Origin: Pyrrhosoma nymphula
Taxonomy: Eukaryota; Arthropoda; Insecta; Odonata; Coenagrionidae
NCBI GenBank assembly: GCA_963573305.1
Contig: OY754330.1
Span: 18,758,596 to 18,822,595 of the forward strand
Length of the DNA stretch: 64,000 bases
Reading direction: 5' to 3'
This document shows positions 32,558 to 43,800 of the stretch, piece by piece. Under the pieces are notes generated by a model. The model did not search any database, was not told where the DNA came from, and saw only the letters and a program-made list of their open reading frames with translations. The stretch's first letter is position 1. Each line of letters starts with the position of its first letter. Made by a program: the position numbers and the translations under genes.

Positions 32558-34425
32558 ACACATTGTGTGCTTCACTATAAAGGATTGCGTGTCATGTTTG
32601 CTGTGCTGATGACATAGTGTGCCCCTCACTACATTGCGTCACATATCAAGTGCTATTGAAAACAAGCTCAAACTTAATGAAATTATAGCAATGTTGACTG
32701 ATTCGTCCAGATGCTGTGATAATGTTCATCGATACCATTCAGGTTCTCAAATTAATACCAAGGCAATTAGAGCTAGCTAATGACCATCTTCAAAGAAAGA
32801 CCATCCGATAACTAGTAAGTGTGCAAACTATTAACAGCATTAACCCTTCTTCACCTACATTCATTTTTGTTGTGTTTACTGATTAGTATGGTATTACATT
32901 ATGGAATGGTATTAAAAGTGTGAAAAATGCATAGTAAGTGTTGGAGAAGACATAACAGCAATCAGTTCATTGTTTCTACTATTGACAAAATTAAAATGTG
33001 GAATCTATGTGAATTGAAGTGAAGTTAGTGACTAGTGAATTGCTCTTGTCTTGAAAGTGTGGTTGTTTACGTCCCAGTGAAGGGATAAACAGTGTAGTGT
33101 TTTATTATTCTTCATTCAGTGAATGTTGCCACCCCAAGTGTCATCTTTTTATTTCATTGAATTGTTGTGTCCAATGTGATTTTGTTGAAATAATTAATCC
33201 GTATGCGTTTAAGGCAGGTGATGACTAATTAGCAATAGGCAATTGAATTTGTCCTTGGCAGGGATTATTGTGTTATTTTATAGTATCATAAATTGTGAGT
33301 GTGGAGTCCAAGTGAAAGGGTGATGATTTTTTTCTACTTATGCAATGTAAGTTGTTTTATTATGCTTCATTCATTAAATTTTATCACCTCAAAAGTTATC
33401 TTTTCATTTACTCGACTTGATGTCATTACCAAGTACCTATTGTTCCTTTATATTTAGAGCCGCTGTACATGTGTCTCTGGAGATAAAGCGGGAATGATTA
33501 ATCGCTGCCATATATATCTCACGGTACGTAATCATATTATTTTATCTTAGATAATTATATTACATATATTTCATATTATTTGTACTGACGATGTGCCTCA
33601 TGGTCAGTGCCTCAGTTAAACATGGAGTGCTGATCGTGTAAATCCTGTCAAAATGCTCACTTGACTTGACAATGCAGAACGTAAATTAGATAGTAGCATG
33701 TTAAATTTAGCCGCCGTTTACAGTCCCATTCCGGTGCGGAGCACGATCCGTAACGAAGCCAAGGTATCTCAAAATTTATTTCTCTCTCAATTATTGTCGC
33801 CCGTGTGATAAGCATGTCCGCTCGCAGTACCTGAAGTGCCGGGGAATCTAAGGGAGTTGTGGACGTGAAATTAACCTTAATTGAGAATGATTAAGATTAC
33901 AGTGACAATACAAGGTTGGTCACCGTCTGTTCTCTATGAGGATTCACTTCATGGTCGAGGAATTGACGACGTTTTACTCCTATTGCTCATAAATATTCTA
34001 TACCTAGTCGATTTTGATACCTAATTGACAAGTAAGCTAATATTTATGTAGTTATATAACATTTTAAAATACCATTCCGCCAGTTATCAACGAGAAGTCA
34101 CTTTACGAGCGAGGAAAATATCGCGAAGTTCCACTCATATTGCAGACGACGTCATCTGCTGCCGTTTGAGGCGTCTGCTGGCTCGTATTAAACAGGTCGA
34201 CTCCCGGATTTTGGAGGATAAACTTGATATGAAAATGATGTGGTATTATAGGCAATTTAATCATTCACAAGTTATCATGGCTCAAATTCGATGAAATATA
34301 GTTAATTAAATTTTATCTCGTGAAAACATGTTTAGTCCCTATCTCTCCCATGTAAAGATAGGCCAATGACGGCTTAAATGCCCAAGGTTGACCGTACTTT
34401 CCTAATACAGAGCTTTACTGTCGCC

Positions 34426-34517
34426 GATGTCAGATCTCCCGAAGCAAAGATCACACGGCGCAGTGCTTCCGCACCTCGCCGCCGGACGGCGGTAGCTGCC
34501 GTCAGCGGCCTTCAGGT
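34426..34517 (+). other. GC-rich exon-like segment beside P-type insertion
   Basis: An open frame, ADVRSPEAKITRRSASAPRR followed by RTAVAAVSGLQ, ends at a donor-like CAG|GTATGT. Joined with the sequence left of the P-type insertion, the frame remains open upstream (ALISDVA). It may be a host exon disrupted by the transposon, but no protein family was recognised. Confidence 0.3.
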
Positions 34518-35117
34518 ATGTATGTCCTCGCTATTGCAGGGCGGGCGAATCTATTTCTCCGATCAGCGTAGCGGAGCGCCGGAATGAAAACAGGTGGCGG
34601 GATGCTTCCTTCTTTTTTTTATACCTTCTTCGTTCGCCGATTCCACGCCCAGTGACGCTGTTTTGGTCGCAGTGTAAAACAAAGGCAGCCCGCCGGCTGA
34701 TACCGGGCTTGGAGTAAACATTTCCTAGCCTCTCACACTCCTCTGAGAACCTTTTAAATCTCCTGCTGTCAACAAACCCGCCGGGGCCTTGCATCCCACT
34801 CGAGACATTAATTGAGCTTGAGATGGGAGAGAAATGGTAATAAGGACTAACAAATCCATATTACCATAGTCGGTTGCAATGCATGCGTTTCAATAATCGT
34901 TTAAACGCATATGGACTTAACTTTCGTTAGCTTATGGTAATATATAGAGGAACATCAACTAAAATCACAGATATGAAGGGACTCGGATATATTTGGCACC
35001 ACTAGATTAGCGAATGACGGATAGATCGATATACTTAGCAAACTACATCAATAATAATGTCCTTGTGATTTAGTCACATAATTAATTATTTTCCAAGTTT
35101 CCAATTATTTTCCTAAA
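34518..35117. other. Unannotated sequence
   Basis: No recognisable gene. An 87-codon minus-strand ORF (34531-34794) shows no motif. Confidence 0.4.
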
Positions 35118-35640
35118 TTTCAAGTATGGAAAAACAAATACTTTTAAATATTTGGGTGTTACAATAACAAATGAAAATAAACAAGATGATGAGATTCTAT
35201 GCAGACTAGCATCAGCACAACGGTGCATTTGGAGTCTATGAAAGCTCTTTGGAAGTAGACTACTGACCAGGAGGACGAAACTCCAGATGTATAAATTTAT
35301 CATACAACCAGTAATCTTATATGGAGCGGAAGTCTGGACACTTACCAAAAAAATTAGAGGAGACTTATAGTCTTTGAAAATAAGATATTACGTAGAGTGT
35401 TTGGACCAGTTGAAGAAAACGGAGTGTGGAGAATAAGGAAGAATCGGGAACTTAGAGCACTATATAAGGATCCTGGCATAGTAGCAGAATCAGAAGATTG
35501 AGATGGCTGGGACATGTGCGAAGAAGAAGGGAGGGCCAGTTACTAAAAAAAGGTGTGGACGGGACAACCAGTAGGGAGGAGGTCACTAGGTAGACCAAGG
35601 CTCAGATGGAGTGATTAGGTGAAGGGGGATATAAGGAGAC
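35118..35640 (+). pseudogene. LINE ORF2 C-terminal region, 5' of palindrome
   Basis: Frames give TFKYLGVTITNENKQ, then CRLASAQRCIWSL, FGSRLLTRRTKLQMYKFIIQ, PVILYGAEVWTLTKK, ILRRVFGPVEENGVWRIR and IRRLRWLGHVRRR. This is the RT-distal region of a widespread arthropod LINE group (FKYLGV, PV--YGAE-WTLTK, GPV-ENG-WRIR, RLRWLGHV). Several frameshifts are present. The coding line breaks at GDIRRL, where the palindrome is inserted, and resumes at 37638. Confidence 0.85.
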
Positions 35641-35642
35641 TA

Positions 35643-37188
35643 CTATCGCCGCAAAAAAAGTAGAACGCTGAAATTGAAGTATTCGTACGAAATTCCACCG
35701 GAGCTCCAAAGAGCCGTGTAATATATCGTTTTACTCCTTATGTATTTGACTACAAAATTCATTCATTGAATAGTGTGTAAGTGTAAAAGTTTAGCTCCTA
35801 CGGTCGAAAGAGTGAAGAAAAACACGCGAAAAACTAGGAGAACGGCGAAACGGTCGTCTTCTTCATGTCGTCACGGCCAAAATATTTCATTGGTTCACTT
35901 CATTATTTTTCTACGAAGAGGACGACATCTCCGAATTACAAATATTCTTTTAAAATTTTATTTTACCCATTCTTTGATTTTTTCAAAGGCCGAAAGCTAG
36001 ATTTCAATTTCCGAGGTGTGGAAAAGTATATGAATATCTATATTACGTATGCTTTATGGAAAAAATATTGCAAAACTTCTCATGTAAGGAAATTTTTATA
36101 TTGTTCCCCTTACTTAAAATAAACGACAAAGAAGAAAATCGCCCCGCTGCAATGCAGAATACCATTTTGCTCGGTTGGCAACGGTGAAACTCCTGGCCGC
36201 GCGTGACTCAAATCTCATTGCCAAGACCCCTCTAGTGAGACCTCTGTCCAGCGCTGATTGAACAAGGAAAGGGAAAGGCTCTAGGTGTTTTATATTCTTT
36301 TAACTTTATGTGGATGGATTTATTTAGAATATTTCGTAATAAGATATTTAATTCAGTCTCCGAAATTACACACATTAATTCAGCAAAATACTGTTTGTTT
36401 ATGTGTTAGAAGTTTATTGATTCTATGGATTGTATTGTTGCCACGAACTGAATTAATATGTGTAATTTCGGACACTGAATTAAATATCTTATTACGAAAT
36501 ATTCTAAATAAATCCATCCACATAAAGTTAAAAGAATATAAAACACCTAGAGCCTTTCCCTTTCCTTGTCCAATCAGTGCTGGACAGAGGTCTCACTAGA
36601 GGGGTCTTGGCAATGAGATTTGAGTCACGCGCGGCCAGGAGTTTCACCGTTGCCAACCGAGCAAAATGGTATTCTGCATTGCAGCGGGGCGATTTTCTTC
36701 TTTGTCGTTTATTTTAAGTAAGGGGAATAATATAAAAATTTCCTTACATGAGAAGTTTTGCAATATTTTTTCCATAAAGCATACGTAATATAGATATTCA
36801 TATACTTTTCCACACCTCGGAAATTTAAATCTAGCTTTCGGCCATTTAAAAAATGAAAGAATGGGTAAAATAAAATTTGAAAAAAATATTTGTAATGCGG
36901 AGATATTGTCCTCTTCGTAAAAAAATAATGAAGTGAACCAATTAAATATTTTGGCCGTGACTAGATGAAGAAGACGACCGTTTCGCCGTTCTCCTAGTTT
37001 TTCGCGTGTTTTTCTTCACTCTTTCGACCGTAGGAGCTAAACTTTTACACTTACACACTATTCAATGAATGAATTTTGTAGTCAAATAAACAAGGAGTAA
37101 AACGATGTATTACACGGCTCTTTGGAGCTCCGATGGAATTTCGTACGAATGCTTAAAGTTCAGCGTTCTACCTTTTTTGCGGCGATAG
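35643..37188. mobile_element. 1.55-kb near-perfect palindrome inserted at TA
   Basis: Arms 35643-36383 and 36448-37188, 741 bp each, are reverse complements with scattered mismatches around a 64-bp loop. The ends are CTATCGCCGC and GCGGCGATAG. The dinucleotide TA flanks both sides (35641-35642, 37189-37190). Removing the palindrome, one TA and the second MITE rejoins the interrupted LINE in frame (GDIRRL then GGDLEMAEDR), which fixes the boundaries. TA duplication suggests a Tc1/mariner-type or foldback element. No transposase was recognised. Confidence 0.92.
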
Positions 37189-37191
37189 TAG

Positions 37192-37634
37192 GGGCCTGAT
37201 TCTGATGCTTTCCCGATGTTCAACTTTTCCACCAAAACGTCATTAGTTTCCACCAAAATGTCATGACTTTCCGGCACAACGTCACATGTTCCACCTTCCA
37301 CCAGAGAATCGTTCACTACATCGTTCATCGTTCAATGACTGGTGGAAAGTCAAGCTTCCCTTCCACCCGTCATCCACTTGGTGGAACAGCGCTAGTGTCG
37401 TGGTGGAAACTTTCCGACGGAAGGAAGCGTGCGGAAGGTAGACATTGTTTTCTTCGCGGTGTCCAGGTAAGTTGGAAATCGGCATAAGTTGGTGACGTTC
37501 GGCTCTCCAGAGGGCGGTTGCATTGAGCGGTATATTGCATTGAGCGGTTAATTGAACGGATCAACAGTCATTCAATGAACGAATGGTGGCACTTTCCACC
37601 AGTCAATGACTGGTGGAAGATCAGAATCGGGCCC
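37192..37634. mobile_element. MITE with iterated TTCCACC motifs
   Basis: This 443-bp element has ends GGGCCTGATTCTGAT and ATCAGAATCGGGCCC and is flanked by TAG on both sides (37189-37191, 37635-37637). The motif TTCCACC or its complement GGTGGAA occurs about ten times inside, clustered toward the ends (for example CTTTCCACCAGTC, GACTGGTGGAAAG). It is inserted exactly at the right edge of the palindrome. Confidence 0.8.
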
Positions 37635-37637
37635 TAG

Positions 37638-37730
37638 GAGGGGATCTGGAGATGGCAGAAGACAGACATCAGTGGAGGCAACTTGTTGGCGAGGCCAAAA
37701 ATCACTTGGGATTTGCATGGCCACAGGAGT
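37638..37730 (+). pseudogene. LINE ORF2 C-terminus, 3' of palindrome
   Basis: It continues the LINE interrupted at 35640: DLEMAEDRHQWRQLVGEAKN followed by HLGFAWPQE and a stop. The AEDR--WR-LV-EAK ending is typical of the same LINE group. Confidence 0.8.
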
Positions 37731-37959
37731 AAGAGTAATTATTTTCCAATGAAAAATAAGTACATGTAATATCAATACACATATCCATATGAAATCAGAA
37801 TTTGCGTTTGAAATCTTGATAAGGTGCAGTAACAGAAATATTTGTGAAATAGAATTAGAAAAAAAACGTTTTGCTCCTCTTAAATATTTTCATTCAACGT
37901 TAGGTTTTTTCCAAAATAAATTACCTGAAGTGGAGCATATGCGTTTTATTGATGGACCA
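37731..37959. other. Unannotated AT-rich sequence
   Basis: LINE 3' flank and spacer; nothing recognised. Confidence 0.4.
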
Positions 37960-38720
37960 TTACTCGGTCTTTTCTGCATATTGCATTGATTTTGGGAAGA
38001 TCTCGGTATCCGCAATTTCATTCGATAGCCAACTTTCTGTTCCTATTACTACATCAGCTTCCGTGCTCCCAATGAGATGGTGAAAATCAGCGACTTTGTT
38101 TTTTATACTACGGCAATTAACAACCACAATGGAAATGGAATCCCTGGGATACGACTTACAAGTCCTGTCGATCGAGTATTTTATAGCATTAATGATACTT
38201 GTTTTTGATAAACCTGAGCCAAGTTTTCTATTTCTTTCGGATATTAAGTCATTCTGAATTTTAAAAAAGCTCTCATTCCTACCAATATTTACGGTGACCC
38301 CTTTACCTAATAACCCACTACATGATCTACTCTCTGCCCTACTCTCTACCCTAAAAAAAGGCCTGCAGTGCTCTAAAATACAACCAGCTACACACTTAGC
38401 TGCCTCGGCCGTGTAATGGACACCAGACCGGTTCAGAGGGTTCCGACAGGATCGGATTGCCGGCCGAAGGTCAACGAAGGAGGCTCCGATGTCCGTACAG
38501 AAACGACGCAGCCTCTGGTTTATACCTTCCACTTGGCTCCAAACCAGGGGTCCACGATCAATCCTCGGGACCAGACTACAAATTGCGAGCGTCATGTCGA
38601 TCCCCACGTCACCACTTACCCGCTTCACCTCGGAGTCCAATTCCCGGAAGGAACGCAGGATCTCCTCGGATCCACGGTCCATGGCGTCGTTGACACCGAC
38701 ATGGGCCACAGCCTGCATTC
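37960..38720 (-). pseudogene. CR1-like LINE fragment: SGNH/GDSL esterase plus endonuclease start
   Basis: A 252-codon open frame on the minus strand opens with MQAVAHVGVNDAMDRGSEEI, the block III-like H-V-G-x-N-D of SGNH/GDSL esterases carried by CR1-group elements. It continues with CSLVPRIDRGPLVWSQ, INQRLRRFC and FVDLRPA, and ends the esterase with NRSGVHYTAEAAKCVAG, which includes the catalytic D/S-x-x-H region (here SGVH). Then DSISIVVVNCRSIKNKVADF and HHLIGSTEADVVIGTESWLS give the first strands of the apurinic-like endonuclease. Homology stops before the remaining endonuclease and RT. The 5' part with the nucleophile Ser is also missing. The long open frame implies youth. Confidence 0.85.
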
Positions 38721-39005
38721 TGGAGCACTTCGTGAATAAGGATTTACATAATTACATATTATTCTATATTACATATGGCAGGAGTTAATTCGCCAGTCAT
38801 TTTCGCTGGGAATTAAATAAAAGTTACAAGGCGTGTTGTCATTTCTTGAGAAAACTTGGGAAGCAATTGCTGAAGGAACATTTAGAACGACGGACGAGTA
38901 ATGTGACAGGAATATAACACACATTACAAATAAAAATCAAGAAGTATTCCAAAACATCGAACTCAGAAACTTCTCCAACCGCTCCCAACAAAGGCACCAC
39001 GACAC
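38721..39005. other. Unannotated spacer
   Basis: No recognisable feature. Confidence 0.4.
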
Positions 39006-39009
39006 TTAA

Positions 39010-39564
39010 GGTGGTTTGAGCGAGATAGTTCCCTAGTCATAGTGGAGACCATATTTAAATTTTATTGTTTGAATTCAGTGTCTGTAAGAAGTATGAAATA
39101 AATATTGTAATATTAATGGCGCAAAGATATATTTATATATGACCAAAAATCTCAGTAATTGAATAAATAAAGCTACATAAGTCTCCAACTTGACTCATTT
39201 TTTCCCGCTGTACGGCTGAAAACCCTTCAAAACAGAAGGTGTTTTTGCGATTCTGTAAAAATTACTGTGGTTAGTAATAGATTATTTTTTATGCATAGTT
39301 GAGAAAACATGAAATCTAAACACTTTTAGTTTTTTGACGTAATCTAGGTGCTAGTAGTTGCTAATTTATTTAATATTCTCCCTCTGGAGCGCACAGCCGT
39401 AATCTATCCCATGTAAAACATCTTATATTTTTAGGCAAATTGCTCGAAAAGTAGTTGGGCAAGGGGTTTTAATATTTTGATATCATTGGAAAGATGAGTT
39501 TTTTCTCTTAAATGAGGCCAAATTCATCAAATTCTAGGTGAAGTGATTTTTTGCTCAAACTACC
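39010..39564 (+). repeat. MITE family A, complete copy with TTAA duplication
   Basis: This is a 555-bp element with intact TTAA on both sides (39006-39009, 39565-39568). Its ends are GGTGGTTTGAGCGAGATAG and TTGCTCAAACTACC. It is the best reference copy for the family and is non-coding. Confidence 0.92.
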
Positions 39565-39636
39565 TTAACTGTAATCAGGAAGCGAATGGCGTGAACTGTG
39601 AAAGTGAGAGCCGTTCATAAACACTTGAACAACAGG

Positions 39637-39850
39637 AGCTATCCAAAGAACACATCCTACGATCAACAGAAGAGTCTGCAGATTCTTCTAAAACTGCATG
39701 TGTGAAGCGGAAAAAGTCCAAGCCTTGCCAACATTTAAAAAAGAAAATATCAACAACATTCAGCTGTAAACATTGTGATAACAATTTGTTCCTAGAACAC
39801 TGTAATTCCATATGTGATACCTGTTACCAAAAATTATGGGACGTTTTTAA
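39637..39850 (+). pseudogene. Possible piggyBac transposase C-terminal cysteine domain
   Basis: The frame reads ELSKEHILRSTEESADSSK, then VKRKKSKPCQHLKKKISTTF, SCKHCDNNLFLEHCNSIC and DTCYQKLWD. The order (basic stretch, C, ~10 residues, F/Y-x-C-x2-C, L-F/C-x3-C) resembles the zinc-binding tail of PGBD-type transposases. It lies only about 70 bp beyond a TTAA-type MITE. The match is limited to this tail. Confidence 0.35.
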
Positions 39851-40608
39851 CACAAAGTTAGGGACGAGTATCGCGAGACTCTGGTTGCGACTTCTAACCG
39901 CGCGACGGATTTTTTTTACCGTCTCAGCGGTGGAACTGGCAAAATGATTTCAAAGCGGGCGAGTTTTTTTCATCCCGAAGCGAATTGCAAATCGCGTCTC
40001 TATGTTCAACGTCACGTACCTTGCCGACGCATAATTAAAGAGCAGAGAGAAATTACACAACACGTATCATGCGCTTAAGTCGCTAAGTCACACGAATAGA
40101 AAAAAAATATTACAGATTTTTCAACGCCTCTTCTGTGGAGTTAATTTTTCCCATTTCATTTTTTTTTGCTCTAAAACAATTCGCATGAATCCAATACACA
40201 TACACCATCACAAAAGTTTTTAATTAACACAAAATTTAATTCAAATTTAATTAATCACCTTTCTTTTGATCTCGGAAAAATGGTCGTGCGTTAGCGGCCA
40301 TATGGGAAGCGTTGTAACTGCTAGAGGCTTTCTTGAGATATTCCTACGAAGACTCCGATAATCGAAGTTTTTGGGGTCATCATGTATATCAATGGGGGAC
40401 AGAGACCTTTAATTGAGGGCTAAAAAGTGATCAATGCGAATCATTGGGTTACTTGTGGTGTAAGTGAAAGGGCGGCTATGTAAAAGTTTCTGTGTTTTTT
40501 GGAGTGAATGGCTTTTAAAGTGCGAAGATTTTCCTCCATGTATATATAATGCCATGTGTATTAGTGTGAAGTGAAGTGAGCATCACCAACCTATCGTTGA
40601 TTCGTCAG
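39851..40608. other. Unannotated sequence
   Basis: No gene or repeat boundary was recognised. Confidence 0.4.
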
Positions 40609-40611
40609 TTA

Positions 40612-40824
40612 TAGGCATAGCGAAACTTGGTGGCACTCACCAGCGGAGTATTAGTGGACACTGACCATAAACTAAGGGTTGATGACCGGGAAAAATTATC
40701 GAAGGACTCCCACAAGGTCCTCTGGAAAAAGGCTCGGTCGTTTTATCCCACATCTCATGTATGATTACCTCTCCTTAGCGTCATGTTCTTCGCAAGCTAG
40801 TGCCACCAAGTTTCGCTACACCTA
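40612..40824. repeat. Small mariner-type MITE, 213 bp
   Basis: It is flanked by TA on both sides (40610-40611, 40825-40826). The ends TAGGCATAGCGAAACTTGG and CCAAGTTTCGCTACACCTA pair over about 26 bp with two mismatches. TA duplication suggests Tc1/mariner mobilisation. Confidence 0.75.
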
Positions 40825-40826
40825 TA

Positions 40827-43800
40827 AGTTTTCTATGAAACTTCTATTTTAAAATCATTTGTGTGAACTCAAAAGAATGTGTATATTGAGACGCTTCGGA
40901 CATATGCCCGTAAAATAATAATAACTATTATTATTATTGCCAGGGTTAACTAAACGACATTCACCTTAATCTCTAAGTCAACTTTCTCTTGTTGCATGAT
41001 TTGCATGTTATCAATTACTTAAATGTCAGGGCTGTCAGAAGAAGAGTATTATTATCAGAATGTGTTGTTAATATTTTTCATTAAAGAAACTATGGGATAA
41101 GCCTGAGAAGTTTAATTATGCGAAACTAGGCAACCCGTGCGAAAATTTCGCACTTTCACGCTATCAGGGAATAAATATGTTAAGGAAACGGTGTAATTGG
41201 GTTTTAAATAGAGAAGAAGGTGTATCATAAAGTACTTTCTTTATACTTATTTTCTTGCAAAAATATACAAAACATATTAATACAATACAGGCAAGAGAGT
41301 TTATCTAAACGTTTAAGTCAAATTAATGGGTAAATAGTGAAACTTGAGATTGAGATTGTATTTTTCGTCAGAAGCCGGTGATTCAACTTTACCTCAAAAT
41401 TCAATGATACCTCATTTGTCACTGTAGGTGCAGTATTAACGGACCTTATAAGGAATGACAGAAAAAGACCTTTCTGTAATAATATAAATGATAGTTGGTA
41501 ATTTTAGGGTTGACTGTTTTATGAAAGATAAAGATGAAAGTGCTTTTGAGGCTATGGGCAAGTAGTTACGTAGATGTTGGTTCGAATTTTCCTGCCAGAG
41601 TCGTTACAGGCCTGGAAAGTCAGGGAAAGAAAATGGGCATGGAAAAGTAATGGGAAATGAGCCAGGATATTTGCTCTTCAAAGTTAGAAGCCTTCTTCGA
41701 TAGGTGAGGAGTACACTTAAGGCACTGTTAGTGTATGGGCATAGGGTCTCCAGTATTTTACCTGAATGAAGGTGTTGCACTGTTTTTTTGTGTTACGCAC
41801 TTAATTATGCCCATTTATGTACCTTGGGTAATACTGAAATAAGTCGATAGAACATTTCAAGTAGATGCAAGGTTACCTATCTAATGTACAATCCATTTGG
41901 CAGACAGCATGAATAATGCTCGGGGCAGGCAAGCTGTTGGTAATCCGTTCCATTTTGCAGAAAGACCACGACCACCCGGCCCACACCCACTTCTAGGCGC
42001 AATTCGTCAAATTATATACTCCCCAGACCGAAAACGAAAGTCTGCACAGGTGCCAGGAAGTTTCAACCGAGCTATACCATGTTTCAATACTGCTTTTGGG
42101 AGTTCTTTATCTTTTTACTTCTATCGCTTCTTAATACATGCTGCCATCGCTCATTCTGTCCACCTTCTTTTGGAAAAGCGTCTAGGAATGTGGAGCCTGA
42201 TGCTCTGTTGTAATCATTAATGCCAAATTTATCATACGCCATAGTCATTGTTGTAAAAAACAATTATTTCATTCGGCCACCATTCACTGAGCAAACGATC
42301 AAAACCATCAAAGCACTGCGGTCACACCGGTTAAGCGATCACCTCTCTGAAGCTTCGATTTCTTGCCGCAAGATGTCAGAAAATTCGTTTGTATTCGCCA
42401 ATACTGAATTCTATGTAAATTTATAAACTATATTTCTACATGCATTTATTTTATGGACATTCTCGAAATCATTTGTATTGAAAATATGTCAATTTTTCAA
42501 AGGAATAACTTTAAGTGACATTGTTTATATAGCATCATATACATATCCGTGTCAATAATAAAGCGTAAAAAGATTAGACAGTAAATTTTTAAAGATTTTC
42601 ATTGTTAACTTTTCTTTATTAAAAATTAATAAAAAATTGTGTTAAAACATGTACCGAAGTTATTATTGGGTATCTTATTTGAAAAATTACTAAGAAAATG
42701 GTAAAATTACCTAAAATAATGTTCAATTTATGTAAGAAGTTTAACAAAAAAACCCACCAAACCTGTGAGATCGCCGCTCCCACCCAAGTTTCAATATGAT
42801 CGCGCCCACCCGAGAGTTAAAATATAAAGTGATCATTGGTAGCATAGATTTAAGGGAGCGGCACGCATTGAATACATAACAGCAGGTAATTTGAATGTGA
42901 AGATTGAAGATGAAGAAGACAGTCAAGAGTGCCAGAAGCATCGCATGTAACACATGCCTCGTCATACAAATTGTATTTGGACAGGGAATTGCCGAACATT
43001 ATGAATGGTACACGTATTATAGTAATTTGTTTCCATAATGTTTCCATGTGTCGTTTAAATTTCATAAAACCTTTTAAAAAACTCTCTGTTGCAATGAAAT
43101 AAAAATAACCACGGGAAGGTAATTTGATGAAAACGATAAAGTTTATAAAATGGCACTTTGGAATAGGCAATACGCACCTTATGGTAAAATTCATACGTTC
43201 TTGCGGTAAAATTTATTTCTTGAAATACACTGGTCGCAATGACAACGGTTTTGTACATATGTAAAGAAAAAATATATAATATTTGAATTGAAATATTTTA
43301 GCTGATATTGCAGAATAAGATATTATTATTAAAAACTAGATATATTAAGTGATTTCAGGAAAGATAACTTTATATGCTGGATCTATTGTCAAATGCAAGA
43401 ACGTTTTGAACTAATGAGAAAGAGAATTATAATACTGAGACTGCAGCTGTGGTGAATGATATTAAAATATTCCAGGCTTTGGTGGTATGTGCAATTCTCA
43501 CAGATCTACCGTCGAATAAATTGAAGATGTTCAAAGTTTGTATACTTCCCTCACCAAGGAATATCTGCAGCAATGTCAACATCTGGGACATGCCTCCAAG
43601 CACAACTTATTTATTCAAAAGAGTATTAATACCCCTGCAACATCTTCGCGACTTGCTATGCATGCATAATCCGTAGACAACCGCACTCACAGAACAAAAC
43701 ACGCATTTCCCAGTCCGTCCTAAATCCTTGTTGTTGTTTCTCTTATAGTTTTTCGCAGCGATTCGCTCGGCTTTTAGATTTCCATTCCCCTGGAATATAC

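Larger units (their letters stand above)
31240..34417 (+). mobile_element. P-type DNA transposon, 3.18 kb
   Basis: Terminal inverted repeats of 31 bp (31240-31270 and 34387-34417) differ at one position. Both begin TAAAGCTCTGTA and end AAGTACGGTCAAC. They are flanked by an 8-bp duplication, ATGTCGCC on the left and CTGTCGCC on the right. 31-bp TIRs and 8-bp duplications match the Drosophila P element, and a THAP zinc-finger exon, the DNA-binding domain of P transposases, lies near the left end. No catalytic domain was recognised in the remaining 2 kb, so this copy is probably non-autonomous or has undetected small exons. Confidence 0.8.
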
